Positions 55,724 to 62,897 of a stretch of DNA of 64,000 bases are shown one piece after another. The notes under the pieces were generated by a model, which saw nothing but the letters and a program-made list of their open reading frames with translations, was not told where the DNA came from and made no database searches. Source of the stretch: Silvibacterium dinghuense (GTDB lineage: Bacteria; Acidobacteriota; Terriglobia; Terriglobales; Acidobacteriaceae). The translations under genes and the position numbers were made by a program. The DNA lies in contig NZ_SDMK01000003.1 in assembly GCF_004123295.1 (NCBI RefSeq), positions 1-64,000 of the forward strand. The letters run 5' to 3'. Position 1 is the stretch's first letter. Every line of letters starts with the position of its first letter.

Positions 55724-57694
55724 TCAGCTGCGGGGCGTAGCCTGCAGGGTCAATACTTCGAATGGCTTCAGCGTAAAGGTGTGCGGATCACCAGACTGCA
55801 GTTCCACAGCAGGCTGCGCAGCATCTGCCTTCCAGGGACTATGCGCTACATAACGCGAAGCGGCATCTCCCGGTAGTTCGAATGCCTTTCCGATGTCCAC
55901 AGGAAACGACGCAGCATGGGAGGAAGGATTCCGCAAAACCAGAATTCCGCCATGCTTGCTCCACGAAGCCCATCCATAGACTTCTCCATGCAACGGATTG
56001 CCTCCGACCCAATGGGTGTCACGAAGAATCGCCGCATTGGCACGTGACCAGCGAGCGCTCTCCGCAAGAACATCCCAGTCTGCGGAGGAGAGCAGCGACG
56101 GCGTGATGTACATCTCCTGCAACTGCGTTCCCGATCCGAAATAAGAGTGCACCTCATCTGCGAAATCGTGCCCAGGATCATCGCTGAGATGTTCCGCCTC
56201 CCGCGCATAGATCAGCCCATGCAGCATCAGCGAATTTAAAGGAAACAGCGGCCCGGCCTGAACAATATTCTGATACGTCTGGCCGTCACGATAGGTAATC
56301 CATCGCTGTCTCCAGCTCCCTTCCCCGGCAAAGCTGTTGTCCATCCCCGAGCGCCAGATCGTATCCGCGTATCGCAGCCAGAAAGGAGAGGGCTTCGTAC
56401 CTGTCGTGAGATTGATAAAGAGGTTGCTTTCCTGTTTCCGCAAGCGATCGATCAGATGAATCGCAGCAGAAAAATCGCTGTCAAACACACTGCCGGGAAA
56501 GACCTGGTTCGCATTGCCCGTACCATCGAACTTGAACTGATTCACACCGTATTGGCTGATGAAATTCAGGCATGCTTCTTCGAATTTGGCGTAATACTTG
56601 GGACCGGACAAGGCATAGCCGTCTTTTACGATCTCGTAGCCTTCCCGCTTTCCATAAGCAATGCGCTCGCTCTTTTCCTTATCGTAGCCACCCCACGGCG
56701 AAAGCCATACGCCGATACCGAACCCATACTGCTTTGCCGTGGCACGCAAAGGCGCAAAGCCATCCGGAAATCCGCTATCGAACCCCCACAAGGAGCTGGT
56801 ATTGTCCCAGCCGTCATCCATCAGGAACGAGTCCATGACCACACCGCGCTTCCGGACCAGCTCCTCTCCGAACGCATGCATACGGTTCAGCACGCCATCA
56901 GCGCCGAAGCGCTCGCCAAAGCCCAGGTCATACCAGGTGTTGTAGTGCAGAAAAGTCCGGTAAGGATGCGCACGTTCCAGCTCGATGTAAGCAAGAAAAT
57001 CGCGGCGCATCTGTCCCGGGTGAGTCACTCCCGCAACCGACGAATACGTAATGGATTGACCGGCATCGAGTGGCAATGTGCGCTTGAGCCCCGCGACCGC
57101 CTCTCCATCCTTTACCTCGCTATAGGACAGCGGATGTTCAAAGCCGCGGAAAAACTCCCCGCTGATCATCGGCGAGCCCGCAACCGAGCCCACCACCTTG
57201 GCCTCATCGTCGTGGAAATGCAGCATCTCCACATCCGCCAGCGGCAATGACCTGCCGCCAGCGTGGATGGTGATCTCCTGGCGCAGATAAGGCGCATCGC
57301 CCCGGGCGATCATGCACCAATGCACCATGGCACCGGAGCCCTCATCTTTGAGCTCTGCGCACAGTTCCCTGCCCGGCAGATGCTCCGCCGCTCTGGCCGC
57401 TTCGGGGCTTGCCTCGAGCACGGATTCTGTAAATCCTCCCTCCATCTTCATGGATGAGGCAGGCACCTCCCGGCCATCCTGCAGGACAAGCACAAAGGCT
57501 TCCCCCAAGGGCAGCTGGGCGTGCGTCGAGCGATCTTCCAGAACCCCCAATCGCAGCCGCCCTCCGTCATTCTGTACATTGGCGCTGACCACACGGTTGC
57601 CAAATACAGGCTGCGGCCCAGCGGCCCAGGCTGCAGATCCGCCCGCGAGGAGGAGAATTGCAACATAGATCGAATATCGGGAAGGTTCTGCCAT
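55724..57694 (-). CDS. Exported GH36-like (clan GH-D) alpha-galactosidase
   Basis: 656 aa, signal peptide about 1-24 (YVAILLLAGGSAAWA), AAGGAG before the ATG. An N-terminal beta-supersandwich (1-240) precedes a TIM barrel with HYNTWYDLG, SFLMDDGWDN, GFGIGVWLSPWGG and the probable nucleophile D390 in NQFKFDGTGN. The C-terminal beta domain starts near 585. This is the clan GH-D layout (melibiase-like), but the sequence is divergent from classical GH36 enzymes, so alpha-galactosidase versus alpha-N-acetylgalactosaminidase cannot be decided. First gene of the GH36-like/kbaZ-type operon, divergent from the amidohydrolase gene across a phased operator array. Confidence 0.78.
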   Translation of the reverse strand: MAEPSRYSIYVAILLLAGGSAAWAAGPQPVFGNRVVSANVQNDGGRLRLGVLEDRSTHAQLPLGEAFVLVLQDGREVPASSMKMEGGFTESVLEASPEAARAAEHLPGRELCAELKDEGSGAMVHWCMIARGDAPYLRQEITIHAGGRSLPLADVEMLHFHDDEAKVVGSVAGSPMISGEFFRGFEHPLSYSEVKDGEAVAGLKRTLPLDAGQSITYSSVAGVTHPGQMRRDFLAYIELERAHPYRTFLHYNTWYDLGFGERFGADGVLNRMHAFGEELVRKRGVVMDSFLMDDGWDNTSSLWGFDSGFPDGFAPLRATAKQYGFGIGVWLSPWGGYDKEKSERIAYGKREGYEIVKDGYALSGPKYYAKFEEACLNFISQYGVNQFKFDGTGNANQVFPGSVFDSDFSAAIHLIDRLRKQESNLFINLTTGTKPSPFWLRYADTIWRSGMDNSFAGEGSWRQRWITYRDGQTYQNIVQAGPLFPLNSLMLHGLIYAREAEHLSDDPGHDFADEVHSYFGSGTQLQEMYITPSLLSSADWDVLAESARWSRANAAILRDTHWVGGNPLHGEVYGWASWSKHGGILVLRNPSSHAASFPVDIGKAFELPGDAASRYVAHSPWKADAAQPAVELQSGDPHTFTLKPFEVLTLQATPRS

Positions 57695-57731
57695 ATAGCT
57701 CCTTGACGAGGAGAGATCGATCGCAGTAGTT

Positions 57732-57761
57732 TTGTCGAAACAAAACGAAATAAAACGACAA
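57732..57761. promoter_or_regulatory. Phased CGAAA operator array in divergent promoter, copy 3
   Basis: Units CGAAACAAAA (57736), CGAAATAAAA (57746) and CGACAA (57756) follow each other at exactly 10 bp, bounded by the inverted pair TTGTCG (57732-57737) and CGACAA (57756-57761). The array is centred in the 101-bp gap between two divergent genes. It resembles TTTCGTTTT-type sites of DeoR-family repressors such as AgaR (family knowledge; assignment is inference). Confidence 0.65.
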
Positions 57762-57795
57762 CCTTTTATACCATGGAGAAAAAGAGGAGCTGACG

Positions 57796-58869
57796 ATGCC
57801 TTCAGGAGAATCCGGGAAGACTGACAACGATATGTTCGTCAACTTGGTCAATGCCACCGCGGAGGTGGATTTGCGGCTAAGCGATTTCCATCCGCGCTCC
57901 TCGCTGCAAACCGCGGTTCACACCATAGAACGCGCACGCTTCCCCGTCATCGACTACCACAACCATCTCGACTCGACAGACCCCAGAGAAGTCCTGTCCA
58001 TCATGGACCAGACCAACGTCGAGCACTGTATCAACATCACCATGAAAGTCGGGCAAAAGGCGCTCGACATGATGGACAAGTTCCACAACGCCGCTCCCGA
58101 TCGCTTCTCGTCGATCGGCTGGATGGACTGGAATGGTCTCGACCGTCCGGACTTCGTGAAGCTCACCATCGACCGCCTCCACCAGATGGTGGAGCATGGT
58201 GCGGTCGGCATCAAATTCTGGAAAGATCTCGGCCTGGTGCTGCGCGATGCCAACGGCTCACTGCTGCGCATCGACGACGAGCGCTTCATCCCCATCTTTG
58301 AAGCATGCGAAACCCTGAAGCTGCCGGTGATGTTCCATACCGCGGACCCAAGCGCCTTCTTCGAACCTATCGATGCCGAGAATGAACGCTATGAGGAGCT
58401 CGCGGCGCATCCCGATTGGGGATTCAGCCACTCACCGGTCTCGAAGCGTGAACTGCTGGAACAGCGCAATCGCGTCATCGCCCGCCATCCCAATGTCACC
58501 TTCGTAGGCGCACATTGCGCAGAATCAGGCGAAGACCTCGCCTATCTTTCCGGCCAGCTTGATGCGCTTCCTAACTTCTATATCGACATCAGCGCACGCA
58601 CGCCGGAACTCGGACGCCAGCCATACACCGCTCGTTCCTTCTTCCTGAAATACGCCGACCGCATCCTCTTCGGTACAGACTTACTGCCGGAAGTGGAGAT
58701 GTACCGTCTCTATTTCCGCTTCCTCGAAACCGCAGACGAGTACTTCGAATATCCATCGCACGCCTCACGGCAGGGGCGATGGAATATCTACGGTCTCTTC
58801 CTGCCGGACGACGTGCTGAAGAAGGTCTATCGGGACAATGCCTTGAAGCTTCTGCCGAAGTTGCGCTGA
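57796..58869 (+). CDS. Metal-dependent amidohydrolase family protein
   Basis: 357 aa, cytoplasmic, GAGGAG before the ATG. An Amidohydro_2-type TIM barrel: metal-binding DYHNHLD near the N-terminus, GIKFWKDLG, MFHTADP, GAHCAESGEDLAYL and the final FGTDLLPE Asp. Metal-dependent hydrolases or decarboxylases of this family act on lactones, ureido or amide bonds. Substrate not known; in this context (KbaZ, GH20, GH109) a role in sugar-acid or amino-sugar breakdown is possible. GH20 follows 55 bp downstream in the same direction. Confidence 0.82.
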   Translation: MPSGESGKTDNDMFVNLVNATAEVDLRLSDFHPRSSLQTAVHTIERARFPVIDYHNHLDSTDPREVLSIMDQTNVEHCINITMKVGQKALDMMDKFHNAAPDRFSSIGWMDWNGLDRPDFVKLTIDRLHQMVEHGAVGIKFWKDLGLVLRDANGSLLRIDDERFIPIFEACETLKLPVMFHTADPSAFFEPIDAENERYEELAAHPDWGFSHSPVSKRELLEQRNRVIARHPNVTFVGAHCAESGEDLAYLSGQLDALPNFYIDISARTPELGRQPYTARSFFLKYADRILFGTDLLPEVEMYRLYFRFLETADEYFEYPSHASRQGRWNIYGLFLPDDVLKKVYRDNALKLLPKLR

Positions 58870-58924
58870 CGCAGATGCCTACTTTTTGCTGATCGCCTAT
58901 TTTCCCCCGATATAAGGAGCCGTC

Positions 58925-61003
58925 GTGACGAACCGGAATTTCAGGATGAAGCCTCTGTTGTACGCACTGCTGGGCCTGCCTCTTCTTTTCTCCGGCAGGC
59001 TGTACGCACAGGCACCGCCTGTGCACTTTGTGAACACTCTGATGCCGCAGCCGCAGAGCCTGACGGTTTCCGATGGCTGGCTGCCGGTCACCTCCGCATG
59101 GACCGTCTCTCTGAATGGATCGGAAAATGCGCTCCTGAAATCTGCCACGAATCGTATGCTCACCCGGCTTGAGAGCATGACCGGAGTGGAACTCAGCAGA
59201 GATCTTCAGCAGCCCGCACAGGCTCTCGTCTCGATTGAAATCAAAGACTCATCCCTCACCATGCCGGCGCTGGGCATCGACGAGAGCTACACGCTCGATA
59301 TTCGTGCCGGCAAGGTGCAACTCCAGGCAGCCAACGTCTTTGGAGCGATGCATGGCTTTGAAACGCTGCTTCAACTTGTCCAGGCATCGGGAGACGGGTT
59401 TTCTCTGCCCTTCGTCCATATTCAGGATGCTCCGCGCTTTCCCTGGCGCGGCCTCCTGCTCGATCCCGGCAGACACTTCCTTCCCGTAGACGTCATCCTC
59501 CGGAACCTTGATGGAATGGCCGCCGTCAAGATGAATGTCCTGCACTGGCACCTCACCGAAGATCAGGGCTTCCGCGTCGAGAGCCAGCGTTTCCCCAAGC
59601 TCCAGCAGCTTGGTTCCAATGGCCTCTATTACACGCAGGATCAGATTCGTGAAGTCGTGAAGTATGCCACCGAGCGCGGCATACGCGTCGTTCCTGAATT
59701 CGACATGCCTGGTCACTCCACCTCATGGTTTGTCGGCTATTCGGATCTGGCCAGCGCACCCGGCCCCTATCACGTGGAGTACCAGAACAAAATCTACGAC
59801 CCGGCCATGGATCCGACGCGCGAATCCACCTACCGCTTCCTCGACAGTTTCATCGACGAGATGACCACTCTATTCCCCGATGATTACATCCACATCGGCG
59901 GCGATGAGAGTAACGGCAAGCAATGGAAAGAGAACCCCTCCATTCAACATTTCATGCAGCAGCACAATCTGAAGGACACAGCCGCACTCCAGGCCTACTT
60001 CAATGCACGTGTGCAGGAGCTGTTGAAGAAGCACCACCGCCAGATGGTGGGCTGGGATGAGATCCTCCAGGCTGATCTTTCTCCCGATGTGGTTGTGCAG
60101 AATTGGCATGGCATCGAGTTCCTCATAAACAGCGCACGACAGGGCCACCATGGTCTGCTCTCGAAGCCCTTCTATCTCGATCACATGTACTCGGCAGCGG
60201 AGATGTATGCAGCCGATCCAGTCCCCGCAGATGCCGGCCTCACCGATGCGCAGGCTAAGCTTGTCCTCGGGGGAGAAGCTTGCATGTGGGGCGAACAGGT
60301 TACGGGGCTGATTGTGGACTCACGCATCTGGCCCCGCACCGCAGCGGTTGCAGAGCGCTTCTGGTCACCGGCAAACACGCGCGACACCCAGGACATGTAC
60401 CGCCGCCTGCAGGTCGAATCGCTCCGCCTCGATGCGCTGCACCTCACGCATCTCTCCGGCCCGGAGCGCGGATTGCGGCAGATTGCAGGCAGCGAAGAGG
60501 GTGCGGAAAGTCTCTCGGTACTCGCCTCTGTTCTTCAGCCTGTGGACTTCCACGAGCGCTATGCCGAGCAGCACACCTCGCAGCGGACTCCGATCGGGCA
60601 TCTCGTCGACTTTGTGCATCCCGACCCTCCGATGAAAGAAGCCTTGGCAGCTATGGTGGAAACCTATCTACACAGCACCGACCCGGCGGAGCACAAGAAT
60701 GCTCTCGCGGCACTGGAATCCCTTTTCCAGTCCTGGGTCAGCAGCCGCCCCGCACTGGATCAACTGGCAGTCGATCATCCCTTCATTGCCGAGATGCAGC
60801 AACGGCGCGAGCAGCTTCCGCGCCTCGGCCTGCTGGGCCTGGAATCGCTCGGCTATATCGAGGCAAAGCAGCATCCATCCGCGGCATGGCTCGATCAACA
60901 GAAGCAGCTTCTTTCAGATGCCGGCAAGCATGTGGAGCTTACCGACTTCGTTGTACTGGATCCGCTCAATGCGCTGCTGGACAATATTTCGGCCACAAAG
61001 TAA
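58925..61003 (+). CDS. Exported GH20 beta-N-acetylhexosaminidase
   Basis: 692 aa from a GTG start with AAGGAG 8 nt upstream; an ATG at residue 8 would still give a signal peptide (KPLLYALLGLPLLFSGRLYAQ). An N-terminal GH20b domain (about 40-155) precedes the catalytic barrel: FPWRGLLLDPGRHFLPV, KMNVLHWHLTEDQGFRVES, VPEFDMPGHSTSW and the catalytic pair D327-E328 in HIGGDESNGKQW, followed by ARVQELLKKHHRQMVGWDEI and GEACMWGEQV. It releases terminal GlcNAc or GalNAc from glycans in the periplasm. Terminator 35 bp after the stop. Confidence 0.95.
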   Translation: MTNRNFRMKPLLYALLGLPLLFSGRLYAQAPPVHFVNTLMPQPQSLTVSDGWLPVTSAWTVSLNGSENALLKSATNRMLTRLESMTGVELSRDLQQPAQALVSIEIKDSSLTMPALGIDESYTLDIRAGKVQLQAANVFGAMHGFETLLQLVQASGDGFSLPFVHIQDAPRFPWRGLLLDPGRHFLPVDVILRNLDGMAAVKMNVLHWHLTEDQGFRVESQRFPKLQQLGSNGLYYTQDQIREVVKYATERGIRVVPEFDMPGHSTSWFVGYSDLASAPGPYHVEYQNKIYDPAMDPTRESTYRFLDSFIDEMTTLFPDDYIHIGGDESNGKQWKENPSIQHFMQQHNLKDTAALQAYFNARVQELLKKHHRQMVGWDEILQADLSPDVVVQNWHGIEFLINSARQGHHGLLSKPFYLDHMYSAAEMYAADPVPADAGLTDAQAKLVLGGEACMWGEQVTGLIVDSRIWPRTAAVAERFWSPANTRDTQDMYRRLQVESLRLDALHLTHLSGPERGLRQIAGSEEGAESLSVLASVLQPVDFHERYAEQHTSQRTPIGHLVDFVHPDPPMKEALAAMVETYLHSTDPAEHKNALAALESLFQSWVSSRPALDQLAVDHPFIAEMQQRREQLPRLGLLGLESLGYIEAKQHPSAAWLDQQKQLLSDAGKHVELTDFVVLDPLNALLDNISATK

Positions 61004-61037
61004 AGAGCGCGCATCGAAGAGATAACTTCGTGACATG

Positions 61038-61066
61038 AAAAGCAGGGCCGAAATGGCCCTGCTTTT
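61038..61066 (+). terminator. Rho-independent terminator after GH20
   Basis: AAAAGCAGGGCC (61038-61049) and GGCCCTGCTTTT (61055-61066) form a perfect 12-bp stem with a GAAAT loop and a T-run continuing after the stem. Ends the amidohydrolase/GH20 transcript. Confidence 0.9.
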
Positions 61067-61118
61067 TCGTAAAACAAAAACATAGGAGAAGAAGACTCGC
61101 GTCCTCTCCCACAGCCTG

Positions 61119-61402
61119 AGAGCCTGTTATGAACTTTCGCGCGAGCGGCGTTGCGCGGGGAAAATCGGCCGAGACGAGACGGAGGACGAAAGCTTAGGCT
61201 ATTCCTAGGTGAGGACGACAACGAAGTATGGGTCGATTTTCCCCGCAACCCCAATATTCGTTTTCAGGGGGCTGGGGCCAATTTTCCCGATCTCTTCGTC
61301 GCTCGCTGCTCGGAGATAACCCGATATCCGTCGCAACTCGCTCCTCGACCTCAGAAAAATTGGCGCCCAGCGTCCGCCGCGGGAAAGTTCATAACAGACT
61401 CT
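61119..61402. mobile_element. MITE-like 284-bp element with 20-bp terminal inverted repeats
   Basis: The left end AGAGCCTGTTATGAACTTTC (61119-61138) and right end (61383-61402) match as inverted repeats with one mismatch in 20 bp. Inside are two more inverted pairs: GTTGCGCGGGGAAAATCG (61150-61167) with CGATTTTCCCCGCAAC (61234-61249), and a CCAATTTT/AAAATTGG pair near 61278 and 61356. No transposase gene is present. The right end overlaps the last two bases of the GH109-like stop codon. No clean target duplication was found. Confidence 0.65.
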
Positions 61403-62750
61403 AGGCTTCTTTGCCTATTGGTGATCCCTGCCGGTCCTTCCAGCGTCCGCCAGTGAAGTCCGGAAACTTCATCGGAGCACTGCCATTCGCTACGGACTGC
61501 TCACTGAGCGGACCAGGCGCAGACCAGGTCGCGGCATCATACACATCCATATCCGGCGGCAGTCCTTTCCGCATGCACTCAAGCAGGCGGAAGCACATAA
61601 TGAAATCCATGCCTCCGTGGCCGCCGAGTTTGCGTGCCAGTTCGCCCTCATTCTTCCATAGCGGATGCTGGTACTGGTCCTTGTAGCGGTCGATCGCTCC
61701 CCATGCTTCCGGGTCTTCGCCATCAAAATAGATGCGCGGCGGATAATCCGTGAATAGTCCCTTTGTACCGGCAATCGTGTTGATGCGATCGTAAGGATGA
61801 GGATTGCTCACATCGTGCTTCAGCGTGATCGTCAGTCCATTCGCGGTCTTGATGAGCGAAGTATTCAGATCGCCGGTAATGTATTTCTCCGACCAGCGTG
61901 GATCGCCCTCCTTTAAATGCACCTTGCGATACACATCGAGACCACGCTGTGGGCTGCTCATCGAAACCAGGTATTCAAAGCGGTCGCCGCGATTCACGCT
62001 CATGTAGTTCGCCACCGGGCCAAGCCCATGCGTCGGATACATGTTGCCGTTCAGCAGCGTATGGAAGTTACGCCGCCATAGCCCTTCGCCTGCATTCGAG
62101 AAAAGCTCCTCGCGCAGATCATGCAGATAGGCGGCCTCGCCATAGAGTAAGTCGCCGAATTCACCAGCACGCACCATGTTCAGGATCAGAGTTTCGTTGA
62201 ACCCATAACAACAGTTCTCGAGCATCACGCAATGTTTGCGTGTCGTCTCCGAAGTATGCACCAGCTTCCAGCAATCTTCGATCGTCGTCGCTGCCGGCAC
62301 TTCTACCGCGGCATGCTTGCCATGCTGCATGGTTGCAACTGCCATAGGCACGTGCCAGTTCCATGGCGTTGCAATCACCACCAGATCCACGTCTTCACGG
62401 GCGACCAGCCGTTCATAGTCGTGATCGCCCCTGGTATACAGTTCCGGCGCCTTCTGCCCTGCCTTCACGACCAGCGATTGTGCGTGCTCAGCCTTCTCCG
62501 CCACAATGTCGCACAGCGCTACCACCTGCGCATCGCATCCTAGAAGATTGCCCAGCAACGAAGTGCCTCGGCCGCCTGTCCCAATCAACGCAACGCGTGG
62601 GTTCTTCGCCTCATAGGACACATTCATCATGGTCTGCCCTGTGAGTTTCGGTTCGCTGCCTGCCGACGCCTCAGAGGGCATCGGCAGATTCATCGCTGCG
62701 GCGCTCATTGCACCTGCTCGGAGAAAGCTTCTCCGTGAAACATCCTGCAT
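61401..62750 (-). CDS. GH109-like / Gfo-Idh-MocA oxidoreductase (alpha-N-acetylgalactosaminidase-like)
   Basis: 449 aa from the ATG at 62750 (AGAGGATG upstream); the longer open frame upstream gives a cysteine-rich nonsense N-terminus. The leader MQDVSRRSFLRAGAMSAAAM is of the Tat type. The Rossmann motif ALIGTGGRGTSLLGNL binds NAD. ATPWNWHVPMAVATMQHGKHAAVEVPAATTIEDCWKL, NCCYGFNETLILNMVRAGEFG and LLNGNMYPTHGLGPVANYMSVNRGDRF follow the pattern of the NAD-dependent GH109 alpha-N-acetylgalactosaminidases. Tyr and His of NMYPTHGLG are conserved in that family. The TAG stop straddles the edge of a MITE-like element. Confidence 0.88.
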   Translation of the reverse strand: MQDVSRRSFLRAGAMSAAAMNLPMPSEASAGSEPKLTGQTMMNVSYEAKNPRVALIGTGGRGTSLLGNLLGCDAQVVALCDIVAEKAEHAQSLVVKAGQKAPELYTRGDHDYERLVAREDVDLVVIATPWNWHVPMAVATMQHGKHAAVEVPAATTIEDCWKLVHTSETTRKHCVMLENCCYGFNETLILNMVRAGEFGDLLYGEAAYLHDLREELFSNAGEGLWRRNFHTLLNGNMYPTHGLGPVANYMSVNRGDRFEYLVSMSSPQRGLDVYRKVHLKEGDPRWSEKYITGDLNTSLIKTANGLTITLKHDVSNPHPYDRINTIAGTKGLFTDYPPRIYFDGEDPEAWGAIDRYKDQYQHPLWKNEGELARKLGGHGGMDFIMCFRLLECMRKGLPPDMDVYDAATWSAPGPLSEQSVANGSAPMKFPDFTGGRWKDRQGSPIGKEA

Positions 62751-62813
62751 ATCCACATCCTCTCTGCGCGAAGCTCCCGCAACGCACAGCATGATCCAAC
62801 ATTGCGCAAGACA

Positions 62814-62845
62814 ATCATGGCAACAGCATAAGCAATTGCCATGAT
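62814..62845. promoter_or_regulatory. Inverted-repeat operator candidate upstream of GH109-like gene
   Basis: ATCATGGCAA (62814-62823) and TTGCCATGAT (62836-62845) are perfect 10-bp inverted arms separated by 12 bp, about 64 bp before the GH109-like start. No T-run follows on either strand, so an operator is favoured over a terminator for the receptor gene upstream. Confidence 0.5.
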
Positions 62846-62897
62846 GATTGCGTATAAACAAGCAAAATGCGGCGCCGGAGCACCGCATTTCTTTTGA

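Noticed and set aside
61116-61405. Target-site duplication for the MITE-like element
   Set aside because: Flanks read CTG on the left and AGG on the right; shifting the boundary by one or two bases does not give a clean duplication.
61151-61456. Plus-strand open frame of 101 aa
   Set aside because: It runs through the inverted repeats of the MITE-like element and into the antisense of the GH109-like gene; no motif supports it.
62751-62888. Upstream extension of the GH109-like gene
   Set aside because: The extra N-terminus is Cys-rich and atypical, covers an inverted repeat, and the internal ATG at 62750 begins a Tat leader with a good ribosome-binding site.
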